Shown here: in pieces, positions 42,283 through 54,100 of the stretch
Layout: each line of letters opens with the position of its first letter
How positions within the stretch are numbered: position 1 is the first letter of the stretch
Assembly (NCBI RefSeq): GCF_020524035.2
Contig: NZ_CP129013.1
Coordinates: 2,097,822-2,161,821, forward strand
DNA: 64,000 bases
DNA from: Bacillus carboniphilus
Lineage (GTDB): Bacteria > Bacillota > Bacilli > Bacillales > JAIVKR01
Reading direction: 5' to 3'
Made by a program: the position numbers and the translations under genes
The notes under the pieces: generated by a model
Told to the model about the DNA's origin: nothing
Databases searched by the model: none
The model's input: the letters and a program-made list of their open reading frames with translations, nothing else

Positions 42283-42878
42283 ATGAACTTAATCCCTACT
42301 GTAATTGAACAAACAAATAGAGGAGAGCGTGCTTACGACATATACTCTCGCCTTTTAAAAGACCGTGTAATTATGCTAGGAAGTGGCATAGATGATAATG
42401 TTGCGAACTCAATTGTTGCACAATTATTATTCTTAGAAGCTGAGGATCCTGAAAAAGACATTTCTATTTACATCAACAGTCCTGGAGGTTCGATTACTGC
42501 AGGCATGGCCATATATGACACAATGCAATTTATTAAACCAAGTGTTTCGACCATTTGTATTGGAATGGCCGCTTCTATGGGAGTTTCCTTTTAGCTGCTG
42601 GTGAAAAAGGAAAACGTTATGCATTACCAAATTCTGAAGTGATGATTCACCAACCATTAGGTGGAGCACAAGGTCAAGCTACCGATATCGATATCGCAGC
42701 AAGACGTATCCTTTCTATGAGAGATAAGCTTAACAAAATTTTGGCTGAGCGTACGGGTCAACCTCTAGAAATAATTGAAAAAGATACGGATCGTGACAAC
42801 TTTATGTCTGCTGAAAATGCCTTAAACTATGGTATTATCGACAATGTCATTACTCGTCATACGTTAGATAATAAGTAA
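42283..42878 (+). pseudogene. clpP: ATP-dependent Clp protease proteolytic subunit, frameshifted
   Basis: It degrades misfolded and regulatory proteins with ClpX/ClpC/ClpE. First frame [20 protein letters not shown] to [10 protein letters not shown]; second frame [20 protein letters not shown] to the end. The span is 596 nt, one short of 198 codons plus stop. Adding an A at GGAG near 42585 restores [19 protein letters not shown], which includes the catalytic Ser (SMG); the His lies in MIHQPLGG. This is the only clear single-base loss among the core genes. Sequence error is likely. AAGGAGGAAGAAGG precedes the ATG at 42283. Confidence 0.93.
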
Positions 42879-42894
42879 AAAATATGTTTACGAA

Positions 42895-42933
42895 GGACGC
42901 GCTGTTCAATTCGCGCGTCCTATTGATATTTTT
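42895..42933 (+). terminator. Terminator after clpP
   Basis: GGACGCGC (42895-42902) pairs with GCGCGTCC (42913-42920), followed by a T-rich tail. Confidence 0.85.
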
Positions 42934-43096
42934 CATCCTTCGATAATTTATCGATTTTCTCCTCTATTCTATATAAATGCTCCGAATTTTTCTTCATGAA
43001 AATAACGAATAAAATCATTAATACAATTGGAATTATAAATAAAATGATTAATACAAAAAAGGCAACTAATTGATACACCATATTCATTACATACAT
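42920..43096 (-). CDS. Small single-helix membrane protein
   Basis: 58 residues from ATG at 43096 with AGGAGAGAGG upstream. One long membrane helix (LVAFFVLIILFIIPIVLMIL) followed by a charged helical end (RIEEKIDKLSKDEKY), as in DUF4083-type small proteins. It converges on clpP and shares its terminator. Function unknown. Confidence 0.65.
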   Translation of the reverse strand: MYVMNMVYQLVAFFVLIILFIIPIVLMILFVIFMKKNSEHLYRIEEKIDKLSKDEKYQ

Positions 43097-43127
43097 TAGC
43101 CTCTCTCCTGTCTTTTACATCTTCTTA

Positions 43128-43453
43128 AGAAAAGCGCAAGCGCCCGTTTAGCAACGAAGGGGCTTGAGCACTCCGTATGAGATAAAGGAAACACGAAAAG
43201 CCGGAAAGCGGAGGATCTACTAACTACTGCCACGTCCTGTGGCAAACGTAGATCCACCTCCTTCCTGGAGGCGTCTCCGTTGACTTATCGTAGAGAAATG
43301 GAACATCATCTAAAGGCGCCCACGTCCTGTGGGCAACGATGATGCTAGCACGTCGTGTGCGTCGAAAGCGCTACCCGTCGCTGGGCGCTGGAGCTAGACA
43401 AAAATAAAAGCACCATCCAAATAAGGAAAGATTTTTATACTTCTTACTCTGTA
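43128..43453 (+). repeat. Family B repeat, long copy B3 with hairpin inserts
   Basis: It starts like B2 (AAGAAAAGCGCAAGCGCCCG) and ends with GGGCGCTGGAGCTAGACAAA. The interior carries three hairpins with loop GTCCT or GTCGT: 43228-43244, 43318-43334 and 43348-43360. The first two are each enclosed by a further outer stem (GGATCTAC/GTAGATCC and ATCATC/GATGAT). Non-coding. Confidence 0.82.
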
Positions 43454-43457
43454 AGAA

Positions 43458-43480
43458 AAGCACGAGAAATTCTCGTGCTT
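43458..43480 (-). terminator. Terminator after crh
   Basis: AAGCACGAGA pairs with TCTCGTGCTT; the minus strand continues with TTTCTTAC. Confidence 0.75.
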
Positions 43481-43495
43481 TCCTATAATTAATTC

Positions 43496-43753
43496 TTATT
43501 GATCCTTACTTACATAATCGGCTAACGCTTCAATTGCCTCTTGTTCATCAGACCCTTCAGCAATTAACGTGACAATTGCACCTGTACTGATGGCCAAACT
43601 CATGATTCCCATTATACTTTTTGCATTCACCTTTTTACCATCCTTCTCTAGAAAGATATCACTCGTAAACCGATTAGCTTCCTGTACAAATAAGGCGGCT
43701 GGTCTCGCCTGTAACCCCTTCTTCAAAAAAACCTCGACTGTTTTTTCAGCCAT
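43496..43753 (-). CDS. crh: HPr-like protein Crh
   Basis: 85 residues from ATG at 43753. It resembles HPr but has Gln instead of the phosphorylatable His at position 15 (LKKGLQARPAALFVQEANRF), the Crh hallmark; the regulatory Ser46 lies in NAKSIMGIMSLA. After HprK phosphorylation it acts as a CcpA cofactor in carbon catabolite repression. Last gene of the yvcI-rapZ-yvcK-whiA-crh set. Confidence 0.95.
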   Translation of the reverse strand: MAEKTVEVFLKKGLQARPAALFVQEANRFTSDIFLEKDGKKVNAKSIMGIMSLAISTGAIVTLIAEGSDEQEAIEALADYVSKDQ

Positions 43754-43777
43754 TACAATCCCCTCTCTCCTCATTTA

Positions 43778-44732
43778 TTATTTATTCAATGAAACCGGTT
43801 CTCCCGATCGTAATTTCTCTGCAATTTCATCAATTTTTCGTAGTCGATGATTAATGCCGGATTTGCTAATACTTTCTCCAGAAACCATCTGTCCTAGTTC
43901 TTTTAAGGTGACATCTTGATATTTAACACGTAACTTGGCAATTTCACTCAATTTACTTGGCAAAGCATCTAACCCAATTCTTTCATCAATATAATTAATG
44001 TTTTCTACTTGCCTAAGAGCTGCCCCAATCGTTTTATTTAAGTTCGCTGTTTCACAATTAACGAGTCGATTAACAGAATTCCTCATATCTCGTACAATTC
44101 TCACATCTTCAAACCTTAATAGTGCTTGGTGCGCTCCAACTAATGTTAAAAATTCACTAATTTTTTCTGCTTCTTTTAAATAAGTAATAAACCCTTTTTT
44201 TCTTTCTAACGTTTTACTATTTAAATCATATGAATTCATTAAATGATTTAATGACTCATTATGTTCCTCATATAATGAAAATACTTCTAAATGATAAGAA
44301 GAAGTTTCAGGATTATTTATCGAACCACCTGCTAAAAAAGCGCCTCTCAAATAAGCTCGTTTACAGCAATCTTTACGTATCAAATCGTTTGAAATGTTGT
44401 GTTGAAAGAAAAAATGTTCCCCTATAATAGCTAAATCTTTAAGAATCATTTTTGATTGTTCTGTAATTCTAACAATATAAATGTTATTCTTTTTAAGACG
44501 CATTTTTTTTTCGAACAAGGAGCTCTACTGATGTATCATACGGTTTTTTTAATAACGTATAGATTCTACGTGCAATCGCTGCATTTTCTGTTTGAATGTC
44601 TACTCCCATTTTTTTGTTAGAAAAAAAGAGAGAACCATTCATTCGAATAAGAGAAGATAGCTCTGCCTTTTCACAACAAGCATCCACCTCTAGATTCGTC
44701 AATTCCTTCTTAGTTTCGGATGCAAAAGACAA
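43778..44732 (-). pseudogene. whiA: DNA-binding protein WhiA, frameshifted
   Basis: Reading frame 1 starts [20 protein letters not shown]; frame 2 carries [10 protein letters not shown] onward to the C-terminal helix-turn-helix ([20 protein letters not shown]). It is a LAGLIDADG-like fold plus helix-turn-helix, affecting chromosome segregation and division. The span is 955 nt, one too many. A run of nine A near 44508 should be eight ([10 protein letters not shown]). A homopolymer error is likely. Confidence 0.9.
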
Positions 44733-44754
44733 ACTTATACACCTCCTCTTTTAA

Positions 44755-45712
44755 CTATCTTAAGAGTTTTTCAAAAATAAGCTCTGCTACTTTTTTCGTA
44801 TCGTGCCTAATCATTCCTTCATTAAATTCAAGGATCTGATCATATACCACATTCAAACCAAGCTTCCCGAAGGGCTTCAATGTCATATCGAACGGGTTCA
44901 GCACTCTCTTTTTTATACCTTTCTTTAATAGAAACAGGAACATCTTCATTATTCACTAAAATTGTATCTAAAAATGGTTCCCCTAAATGGTGATACAAGG
45001 CTTTAACATGATCACTTGCGGTATATTGAAGCGTTTCTCCTGGTTGCGTCATAACGTTACAAATATAAATTTTTTTAGCCTCTGCTTTTTTTACAGCATC
45101 TCCGATTTTAGGAACTAATAAGTTAGGTAAAATGCTTGTATATAAACTTCCTGGACCAATGATAATTAAATCCGCTTGATCAATCGCTTCTAATGTTTCA
45201 GGTATCGGTTCAATATTGTCTGGAGTTAAATAAACACGATCTATTTTTTTGCCACTCTCAGGTATCTTTGATTCACCTGACACAATGGTTCCGTCCTCCA
45301 TTACTGCATGTAACACGACACTAACATTTGCAGCCGGCAGAACCTTCCCACGAACATTTAATACACGACTCATTTCTCTTATGGCATGCATAAAGTCACC
45401 AGTAATATTCGTCATGGCAGCTAAGAGAAGGTTACCTAGAGAATGACCATTTAGATTATTTTCCTTCTTAAAACGATGTTGAAATAACTCTTCTACTAGG
45501 GGCTCTACATCTGAGAGAGCAGCTAACACATTTCTAATATCGCCTGGTGGAGGAATATGAAGTTGATCCCTTATCTTTCCTGAACTACCTCCATCATCAG
45601 CTACCGTTACAATTGCTGTAATATCAATCGGAAGAGACTTTAATCCTCTTAGTAATACAGATAATCCTGTTCCTCCGCCAATAATGACAATTCGTTTCTT
45701 TTGACCATCCAA
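44755..45712 (-). pseudogene. yvcK: YvcK/GlmR family protein, frameshifted near the C-terminus
   Basis: Starts IVIIGGGTGLSVLLRGLKSL, the CofD-like fold that binds UDP-GlcNAc and stimulates amino-sugar synthesis in Bacillus. The frame ends early after DIEALREAWFECGI; removing one T near 44868 gives EALREAGLNVVYDQILEFNE and the normal end at 44755 (318 residues). The span is 958 nt, one too many. It starts one base after rapZ ends. Confidence 0.9.
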
Positions 45713-46594
45713 TTATTTTCGACTCCTCCTTTCGATATCACGGTGAGAAATGTGCGTATTATACTCCTTCCCGAAATAATTACCAATATATTCTGCTAGT
45801 GTTACAGAACGGTGTTGTCCACCCGTACAGCCGATAGCAATGACTAACTGACTTTTCCCCTCACGTTTGTAATGAGGAAGCATATAGCCTAATAAATCCA
45901 TCAGCTTGTCAATAAATTTTTGTGTCTCATTCCATTTCAATACATAGCTTGAAACTTCGTTATCAAGACCGGTTAACGGACGTAATTGATCAATATAGTG
46001 AGGGTTTGGTAAAAACCTCACATCAAATACTAAATCTGCATCAATAGGTAAACCATATTTAAACCCAAAAGACATCACGTTCACCATAAAGGTATGTTGT
46101 TCAGTCCCAGAGAAGTGTTTTAATATTTTTTCACGAAGTTCTCTTGGCTTTATGGTCGAAGTATCAAAAATAAGTTGAGCACGACCTTTTAAATCTTCTA
46201 GAAGCTCTCTTTCAGATTGGATTCCTTCTAAAGGTAATCCATCAGTAGCAAGAGGATGCGTCCGCCGTGTTTCCTTATAACGAGTGACCAGCACTTGATC
46301 TTTCGCATCTAAAAACAAGATTTGCGGCGTAATCCAAGAGTATTCGGATATATGATCTAACGCTTCAAAAAGTCGGTCAAAAAACTCTCGTCCTCTAAGG
46401 TCCATCACTAAAGCTACTTTATTCATTTTAGAACCTGATTCCTTCATCAATTCTAAAAACTTGGGTAACAATGTAGGAGGTAGATTATCGACACAAAAAT
46501 ATCCTAAATCTTCAAAGCTTTGCATCGCCACTGTTTTTCCAGCACCAGACATTCCCGTTATAATGACCATTTTCAATTGATTTGCTTCGTTCAT
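45713..46594 (-). CDS. rapZ: RNase adapter protein RapZ (YvcJ), nucleotide-binding
   Basis: 293 residues. A P-loop lies at the N-terminus ([20 protein letters not shown]) and the C-terminal domain contains [18 protein letters not shown]. In Bacillus the YvcJ protein hydrolyses nucleotides and affects competence; the RNA-adapter role is known from E. coli. It is coupled to yvcK. A short repeat-like piece (GTTCAAAAAGTC) lies upstream near 46630. Confidence 0.95.
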   Translation of the reverse strand: MNEANQLKMVIITGMSGAGKTVAMQSFEDLGYFCVDNLPPTLLPKFLELMKESGSKMNKVALVMDLRGREFFDRLFEALDHISEYSWITPQILFLDAKDQVLVTRYKETRRTHPLATDGLPLEGIQSERELLEDLKGRAQLIFDTSTIKPRELREKILKHFSGTEQHTFMVNVMSFGFKYGLPIDADLVFDVRFLPNPHYIDQLRPLTGLDNEVSSYVLKWNETQKFIDKLMDLLGYMLPHYKREGKSQLVIAIGCTGGQHRSVTLAEYIGNYFGKEYNTHISHRDIERRSRK

Positions 46595-46690
46595 GATATT
46601 TCTCTCCTACTGAACATATTTTCTATTAGGTGATGTTCAAAAAGTCAGATAAGTAGAGTGGAGCCATTACCTTAAGTGAAACAACAATCT

Positions 46691-47149
46691 TTATTGAGGA
46701 TCTAAGCGATAAGAGAGCAGCTCAAAATCTGGAGTATAGGTAAAGGTACCAAACAACATTCCATCTCCCTTACACATATAATCAATAATATGATAATCGC
46801 CAGGCGCCATAGCTAAATTTTTCGTTTCATCTATACCATGCCAGCCTAATATTCCTTCTTCTGTTTCTACTACGTTTTCTCCTTGAAAATCCGTAGCAAA
46901 AAAAGTGAACATCATCCACTCCGAAGTAATTTCTTGTTCCTCTTCAATAATAAATGTGAAAACTCCTTTTAGAGTTGGATTAATCAAGTATATTCCTGTC
47001 TCTTCTCGATATTCTCTTATAACAGAATCTTTCACTGATTCCCCATGCTCCATCTTTCCTCCTGGAGCAACCCACCAATTTCTTCTTGGCTTTTGTAAAA
47101 GCAATACTTCTTGATCTTTTGCTAAAACGCAATTCGTAATTCGTTGCAA
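46691..47149 (-). CDS. yvcI: NUDIX hydrolase YvcI
   Basis: 152 residues. The Nudix box is complete: GGKMEHGESVKDSVIREYRE followed by ETGI, with the catalytic Glu cluster. Substrate probably an (oxidised) nucleotide; not determined. Located between trxB and rapZ as in B. subtilis. The 377-base gap to trxB (47150-47526) has no gene and only a weak hairpin near 47380-47405. Confidence 0.92.
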   Translation of the reverse strand: MQRITNCVLAKDQEVLLLQKPRRNWWVAPGGKMEHGESVKDSVIREYREETGIYLINPTLKGVFTFIIEEEQEITSEWMMFTFFATDFQGENVVETEEGILGWHGIDETKNLAMAPGDYHIIDYMCKGDGMLFGTFTYTPDFELLSYRLDPQ

Positions 47150-47526
47150 CGACGTTCACCTCAAGCCCTATAATGCGATTCGTGTTTATACAGAAAGGAA
47201 ATGCTCTAACCCTTCCTTATTTGACAATCAAACCTTTCTTTTTTTTAAACCTCTAAACGATCTTAACCATTTTATTTATTATACTACTACAAGCTCAACG
47301 TTTCCAATATCGTATGTAACGGAAATATGTCAAAAATTTTTCTATTAAGTAAAGCGATTACATTTCCACTCAAAAAAAGTACAGGTTGTAAATACCCGTA
47401 CTGAACAAAAAGTCTATATTATATAAAAGGGGGTCAATTCCTATTTATTATAGTAACTTATCAATATTTCACATGTGTTACAACCGAGTTAATTCAGCGT
47501 TACTTTTATATTGATTTTGATTTATC

Positions 47527-48658
<1,132 letters not shown>

Positions 48659-48780
48659 AAATATTGTCCGAAAGGTTTTTTCTTTGATAGCATTGCCTAT
48701 TGTTCGAATTATCGTACACAGTGTTAAATATCAACTAACATTATCGTACAAAAAAAAACCAGAAATCGCTATTGATTTGC

Positions 48781-50214
48781 TCACGGTTGAAGGATACCTA
48801 GCCATTTGACATACTTTGAAACAGTTTGCGGTGATAGATCGTATTGGATAGCTAAAGACTTTTTTGTTTTTTGCTTATCTTGAGCTTTGTACCAAAGAAA
48901 ATCAAAAGCGGCAGCCAACCCCTTTGAATTCGGCAATTCTATATCCCTATCATGAAGTTGCACGGAAGCAACGAACCAATCTTTAAGAATATCTGTATGA
49001 TGGTCTAAAGATTGATGTTTTTCACAGAGTTGATCCGCAACAAAAAACATTGTCTTAACAAATTGATATTCCGTTTTTTCATAAAACAAATATTGTACCG
49101 CTTCTTTCTCAATGGGATTGTTCATCGAATGTTTATTTTCATATGGTTTATTAAATTGCTTGCATACATATAAGTCGTATAACCTTTCAGCTGAATGAAT
49201 CCATTGTAATTCTCCATCTTGAGCCCAAGGTTCAGACCCTTTTTTTAATGGATTATCTTCAACTACCCGTTCCCAAATTCGCTTAGCAAACTGTTCATTT
49301 CCCGTATAATAAGCAGAACACGCGAGCCAATAATAAAAAGTAGCATCTCCTGCAAACCCCTGTTTATATAAAGAATATAACCATTTAAAGGCTGGAGTAT
49401 AAGACCCTATCAAGGCAAATGTAGCCCCCAATTTATATCTATGCTCAATTAATAATGGATATATTCTTATTAGCTGTTGCACAGAGTCCTCTACTTCTTT
49501 CTCATCCTTCTCATAGTAGTGGTAAACAGTAAGGTTACATAACGCGTGTAAATTCCCTTTATTTAATTGCAACAAATTCATCAATATTTCTTTCGCTTTT
49601 TCAACTTCTCCCATGTAAAAATAGGCCAAAGAAAGGTTATTATAAGCGGACCAAAATGAGGGGTGCTTTTCGATCATTTTTTCTAGCACATCGATGGCTT
49701 CTAAGAATTTTCCTCTTTCTAGCATAGATTTGGCGGCTTCCTGTTGAATTAGGAGCTCATCTTCCTCTTTCATTTCTTCTTTATCCGCACCTTCAAGAGT
49801 TAACAATTCTAAAAGTTCTTGATTTTCCTCTGCATAGGCCTCTGTGGGGCCAAGAAGCTGATATTTCTTTGCCCATTTAAAAGCTTCATGAAAAAAACCT
49901 AAGTAAGCATAGTTATTGGCTAAAAAATAATAACAATCGTTTATTTCTATATCATTTTGGTCCATCACATCTATTAACAAAGAATTTGATTGATCATAGT
50001 CACCTAATTCTGTATATATGTTCGCTAGTTGAATAATTACATCTGCATCAGAAGGGTTTACTTGGTTTGCACGACGCAAAAAGCGAGCAGCACGGTCCAA
50101 ATCTCCTTCATGATAGGCTTTCATGCCACGTTTATAATAGTATTGTTCATCTTGGAAAAACGAGACAACTTGAGCATTGGATTTTTTTTCAGTGTATTGT
50201 TTTCCCACATACAT
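48781..50214 (-). CDS. yvcD: TPR-repeat protein YvcD
   Basis: 477 residues. Several tetratricopeptide repeats are visible (AYHEGDLDRAARFLRRANQV, then VIIQLANIYTELGDYDQSNS; SAYNNLSLAYFYMGEVEKAK). The C-terminal end (SLAIQYDLSPQTVSKYVKWL) looks like a helix-turn-helix. It is upstream of trxB as in B. subtilis. Likely a scaffold or regulatory protein; function unknown. Confidence 0.85.
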   Translation of the reverse strand: MYVGKQYTEKKSNAQVVSFFQDEQYYYKRGMKAYHEGDLDRAARFLRRANQVNPSDADVIIQLANIYTELGDYDQSNSLLIDVMDQNDIEINDCYYFLANNYAYLGFFHEAFKWAKKYQLLGPTEAYAEENQELLELLTLEGADKEEMKEEDELLIQQEAAKSMLERGKFLEAIDVLEKMIEKHPSFWSAYNNLSLAYFYMGEVEKAKEILMNLLQLNKGNLHALCNLTVYHYYEKDEKEVEDSVQQLIRIYPLLIEHRYKLGATFALIGSYTPAFKWLYSLYKQGFAGDATFYYWLACSAYYTGNEQFAKRIWERVVEDNPLKKGSEPWAQDGELQWIHSAERLYDLYVCKQFNKPYENKHSMNNPIEKEAVQYLFYEKTEYQFVKTMFFVADQLCEKHQSLDHHTDILKDWFVASVQLHDRDIELPNSKGLAAAFDFLWYKAQDKQKTKKSLAIQYDLSPQTVSKYVKWLGILQP

Positions 50215-50282
50215 CCTCCATTCACTTTTTTCCCGTACGTAAGTATAACATAAAAAGGGTGAATGTTAGAAAGAACAAATGA

Positions 50283-50326
50283 AGCCCTATATAAATCCAA
50301 AATCGAATTTATATAGAGCTTTTTTA
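50283..50326 (+). terminator. Strong hairpin with plus-strand T-run, between two minus-strand genes
   Basis: GCCCTATATAAAT and ATTTATATAGAGC form a long stem followed by TTTTTT on the plus strand. Both neighbouring genes are on the minus strand, so it would stop antisense transcription or be inactive. Confidence 0.55.
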
Positions 50327-50337
50327 ATCACTTACAA

Positions 50338-50474
50338 GTGCGTGTTTAAAAAGTAGGGGAAAAAGGGCGCTGAAGAACGATGCGCCTAGTTAAAGGATCA
50401 CAGGCTAAGTTCAACCACGTCCTGTGGCTAACGATGATTCTAGGACATCCAGGCCATCTTTTTAAACAACCTCT
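50338..50474 (+). repeat. Family A repeat, copy A5
   Basis: About 137 bp with ends GTGCGTGTTTAAAAAGTAGG and TTTTTAAACAACCTC. The interior contains a CCAC-GTCCT-GTGG hairpin (50415-50427) shared with copies A3 and B3. It lies directly downstream of the cardiolipin synthase gene. Confidence 0.82.
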
Positions 50475-51921
50475 ACAATATCGGTGAGAGTAACCGTGAA
50501 ATAGACTCCTTAAACCGGATCTTTAAGCTTCTACTCTGGTATTGATGGTACGTAAGAATGGAAGAGTTGAGACAATCTTCATGAAAAATGGAAGTAAGAT
50601 TATGAGCAATCTCATCATCATATATAAATGCGTTCACTTCAAAATTAAGCCTAAAGCTTCGTACATCAATGTTGGCTGTTCCAACCGAAGAGACTTTCCC
50701 ATCCACTACAATACATTTCGAGTGCAAGAAGCCTTTCTCGTAAGTATACACTTTTGCTCCGGCTTTCAATAACTGTCCTACATGGGAATATGTGGCCCAA
50801 TAGACAAAAGGATGATCCGGTTTATTAGGAATCATCACACGGACATCAATACCGGACAACGACGCAATCGTCAAAGCATCTAATAAAGATTCATCCGGAA
50901 TAAAATAAGGAGTCTGCAAATAAATATATTCTTTAGCTGTTAAAATCATCTTTATATAGCCGTTTTTTATTTGCTCCCATTTTGAATCAGGACCACTGGA
51001 AACAACTTGGATTCCTAATCCTTCTTTCGTTTCCTCTTCATTAAAATGGTAATATTCTTTATACACCATTTGCTCTTTTGACGCTTGATTCCAATCTAAC
51101 ATATACCTTGCTTGCAAATCATTTACAGCCCCACCAACGATTCGAAGGTGAGTATCTCGCCAATAGCCAAAATGTTGGTCCTTTCCTAAATACTCATCAC
51201 CTACATTAAAGCCACCAATATACCCTATATTGCCATCAATAATGACTAATTTTCGATGGTTTCGATAGTTTATACGGTAATTAAAAAAAGGAATCTTTGA
51301 CGGAAAAAAAGGTTCAGTCAAAATCCCGGCCTCATTTAACCTTTTCAAAAATTTTTTACCTATAGCCCTTGAACCACTTGCATCATACAATAATCTTACC
51401 TTTACACCTTGTTTTGCTTTTTTTATCAGTAAATCTCCCAACTTAGTTCCAAGGTCATCACTTCTAAAAATATAATAGATCAAATGAATATGGTCTTTCG
51501 CCTGCTCAATATCTTTAAATAGTTGATCAAATTTTTCCTGACCATCTGTAAAGATCCTCACATCATTTTGTAATGTTAAGGGGGCGTCCGAATTATTCAT
51601 GTGCATATAAATAATTTCCTTTGATTCAATAATTTCTTCATAGTAATACGATGAAGGATTTTCAGATAAATGCGCCATTTGATTCGCAAGCTTTTCTTTG
51701 ATTGCAGGGAAAACTTCTTGATCCCATTTGAAAATTTTCCTTCTACTTAAATTTTGACCGAAGATCAAATAAAGGATAAACCCTAATAAGGGGATGAAGT
51801 TTAATATAAGAACCCAAGCCCATGTCGCTGTTACACTCTTTCTTTCTAAAAAAACGACAAATAATGAAAGAAGAATGTTTAAAATAAATATGAATGTAAA
51901 AAAGCCATTAAAATAATCCAT
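50473..51921 (-). CDS. cls: Cardiolipin synthase
   Basis: 482 residues from ATG at 51921 (AAGGTGG upstream). Two N-terminal membrane helices, then two phospholipase-D HKD motifs: NYRNHRKLVIIDGNIGYIGG near 220 and FLHSKCIVVDGKVSSVGTAN near 400. It condenses two phosphatidylglycerols to cardiolipin at the membrane. The longer frame to 51990 adds a leader with no ribosome site. Confidence 0.95.
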   Translation of the reverse strand: MDYFNGFFTFIFILNILLSLFVVFLERKSVTATWAWVLILNFIPLLGFILYLIFGQNLSRRKIFKWDQEVFPAIKEKLANQMAHLSENPSSYYYEEIIESKEIIYMHMNNSDAPLTLQNDVRIFTDGQEKFDQLFKDIEQAKDHIHLIYYIFRSDDLGTKLGDLLIKKAKQGVKVRLLYDASGSRAIGKKFLKRLNEAGILTEPFFPSKIPFFNYRINYRNHRKLVIIDGNIGYIGGFNVGDEYLGKDQHFGYWRDTHLRIVGGAVNDLQARYMLDWNQASKEQMVYKEYYHFNEEETKEGLGIQVVSSGPDSKWEQIKNGYIKMILTAKEYIYLQTPYFIPDESLLDALTIASLSGIDVRVMIPNKPDHPFVYWATYSHVGQLLKAGAKVYTYEKGFLHSKCIVVDGKVSSVGTANIDVRSFRLNFEVNAFIYDDEIAHNLTSIFHEDCLNSSILTYHQYQSRSLKIRFKESISRLLSPIL

Positions 51922-52005
51922 TCCATCCACCTTAGTCTCTGTTTTTTCTATCATACCACATATTTCAATATACAAACGAGAGACAAGCATGGAGTTTGAC
52001 GATCA

Positions 52006-52623
52006 TTAGCTTTTTGTTTCTTCTGAAGAAATCATTCTTCCCTCTAATACTTTGAATACTTCATCGAGAGGGACGTCTTGTTCATTTAATAAAACGAGTA
52101 AATGGTAGAAAAGATCGGCGGTTTCCCAAATCACTTCTTCTTTGTTACGATTTTTAGCAGCGATAATGACCTCCGCAGCTTCCTCAGCTACTTTTTTGGC
52201 GATCTTATCAATTCCCTCTTTAAATAAATAAGTTGTATAAGAGCCTTTCTTTGCTTGTTGCTTTCTTTTTTCGATAATGGTTTCAAGCTGCGTCAAAGTG
52301 GTTTTTCTTCCTTCTGTTCCTTTAAAACAACTACTTTCACCGGTGTGACAAGCAGGACCTGTCGGGTGAACAAATAACAAGAGAGCGTCCTTGTCACAGT
52401 CCCACCTTAAATCAATAACATGTTGAATGTTACCCGACGTCTCACCTTTATACCATAACTGCTGTCTTTTACGACTATAGAGCCATACTTCATTCGTTTC
52501 AATCGTCTTTTGTAATGCTTCTTTATTCATATAGGCTAACGTCAATACTTGCATCGTGATTGCATCTTGGATAATCGTAGGCACTAAGCCGTCTGGGTTA
52601 AAGGTTACTTCTTCAATATTCAT
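52006..52623 (-). CDS. hisI: Bifunctional phosphoribosyl-AMP cyclohydrolase / phosphoribosyl-ATP pyrophosphatase
   Basis: 205 residues. The N-terminal HisI domain ([20 protein letters not shown], then metal ligands [10 protein letters not shown] and CHTGESSCF) is followed by the HisE domain ([20 protein letters not shown]). It catalyses the second and third steps of histidine synthesis. Last gene of the his operon, overlapping hisF by four bases. Confidence 0.96.
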   Translation of the reverse strand: MNIEEVTFNPDGLVPTIIQDAITMQVLTLAYMNKEALQKTIETNEVWLYSRKRQQLWYKGETSGNIQHVIDLRWDCDKDALLLFVHPTGPACHTGESSCFKGTEGRKTTLTQLETIIEKRKQQAKKGSYTTYLFKEGIDKIAKKVAEEAAEVIIAAKNRNKEEVIWETADLFYHLLVLLNEQDVPLDEVFKVLEGRMISSEETKS

Positions 52624-53378
52624 CGCACCAATACTCCTTTCTCTTTTAGAAAATGTTTTACGTTGGCAACTGAAGTCTCTTGATAATGAAAAATGGAAGC
52701 GGCTAATGCGGCATCTACTTTCCCTTCATCAAACACTCGCCAAAAATGTTCTGCTTTGCCGGCACCACCTGAAGCTATAACCGGAACAGGGACTGCTTCA
52801 CTAACAAGCCTACATAAGAGAGAGTCAAAACCATCTTTACGACCATCTTGATCCATAGACGTCAACAAGATTTCCCCTGCTCCTCTTTTCACCGCTTCCT
52901 TTGCCCATTCAATAGCATCTAACTCTGTCTGTTTACGTCCCCCGTGAGTATAAACGAAAAATTGTTCCCGTATCGGGTCATATTTAGCATCAATGGCGAC
53001 CACAATGCATTGACTACCGAAGAAATCAGCTCCTTGCGTAATAAGTTGAGGATGCGAAACGGCAGCCGTATTCAAAGACACTTTGTCCGCCCCTCTTCGT
53101 AAAAGAGACTTCATATCCTCTAGCGTATGAATACCACCTCCAACCGTAAAAGGAATGGAAAGCTCCGTTGCTACTCTTTCAACGACTTTCTTCATCGTCT
53201 TACGCCCTTGATGAGAAGCGGAAATGTCTAAAAAGATCAATTCATCTGCCCCTTGTTGGTCATAAAACTTAGCTAGCTGTGTAGGGTCACCGGCATCTTT
53301 TAACTCCACAAATTGAACGCCTTTGACTACACGGCCATCTTTTACATCAAGACATGGGATAATTCTTTTGGTAATCAT
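52620..53378 (-). CDS. hisF: Imidazole glycerol phosphate synthase, cyclase subunit
   Basis: 252 residues, TIM barrel. The catalytic Asp residues are in [19 protein letters not shown] and [14 protein letters not shown]. With HisH it makes imidazole glycerol phosphate and AICAR. Coupled to hisA and hisI by four-base overlaps. Confidence 0.97.
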   Translation of the reverse strand: MITKRIIPCLDVKDGRVVKGVQFVELKDAGDPTQLAKFYDQQGADELIFLDISASHQGRKTMKKVVERVATELSIPFTVGGGIHTLEDMKSLLRRGADKVSLNTAAVSHPQLITQGADFFGSQCIVVAIDAKYDPIREQFFVYTHGGRKQTELDAIEWAKEAVKRGAGEILLTSMDQDGRKDGFDSLLCRLVSEAVPVPVIASGGAGKAEHFWRVFDEGKVDAALAASIFHYQETSVANVKHFLKEKGVLVR

Positions 53379-54100
53379 TGAGCTTTCACCTTTTCTAACG
53401 CTTTCTTTAATTTAATTCGATTCAAATAGATCGCTTTTCCAACAATTGCTCCTTGTACTCCTTTAATATCCCTTAACTTATGAAGATCTTGATAACTACT
53501 GACCCCACCTGAAGCGATCACTTCTTTTCCCGTCACTCTTGCCATTTCGTTAATGGCTTCTATATTAGGTCCCTTTAACAATCCATCAGTCGAAATATCT
53601 GTGAAAATAAAACGCTCCACACCAGCTGAAGCTAACTCCATACCTAATTGTGTTGCTTTTATCGTTGACGTCGTTTTCCATCCATGAGTCGAAACATACC
53701 CATCCCTTGCATCAATCCCTACCGCTATCTTTTCTCCATAGTAATCTACCATTTTATAAGCAAACGTAGGGTCAGAAACTACTGAACTTCCTAAAATGAC
53801 ACGTTCTACACCATTCTCTAAGTAGTATTTAATATCGTCTTCTGTTCGAATTCCACCACCTACTTGCACCTTCACACCAAGATTAACAGCCTCTATCACA
53901 TATGAAGCATTGACTCGCTCGCCTTGTCTTGCTCCATCTAAGTCCACCATATGAATCCAGCTTGTTCCTTGATCGATAAAGGACTTGACTACCGGAAGAG
54001 GTGATTCTCCAAAAACCGTTTCTTGATTAAAATCTCCTTGAACGAGACGGACACATTTTCCACCTCTTATATCAATGGCTGGATACATCACAAAACTCAT
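53375..54100 (-). CDS. hisA: Phosphoribosylformimino-AICAR ribotide isomerase
   Basis: 241 residues from ATG at 54100; GAGGG lies seven bases upstream, and the TTG at 54106 is less likely. TIM barrel with [19 protein letters not shown] at the N-terminus and [15 protein letters not shown] near 170. The start lies inside the end of hisH (29-base overlap). Confidence 0.96.
   Translation of the reverse strand: MSFVMYPAIDIRGGKCVRLVQGDFNQETVFGESPLPVVKSFIDQGTSWIHMVDLDGARQGERVNASYVIEAVNLGVKVQVGGGIRTEDDIKYYLENGVERVILGSSVVSDPTFAYKMVDYYGEKIAVGIDARDGYVSTHGWKTTSTIKATQLGMELASAGVERFIFTDISTDGLLKGPNIEAINEMARVTGKEVIASGGVSSYQDLHKLRDIKGVQGAIVGKAIYLNRIKLKKALEKVKAQ

Noticed and set aside
42555-42600. Programmed frameshift in clpP
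   Set aside because: No slippery heptamer or stimulatory structure at GGAG; the pattern of errors in neighbouring genes explains it better.
40458-43453. CRISPR-like array
   Set aside because: Family B copies are long, irregularly spaced and separated by genes; no short regular repeats with unique spacers and no cas genes.
46625-46680. Sixth family A copy
   Set aside because: Only one partial end (GTTCAAAAAGTC) is present; no second end or interior is recognisable.
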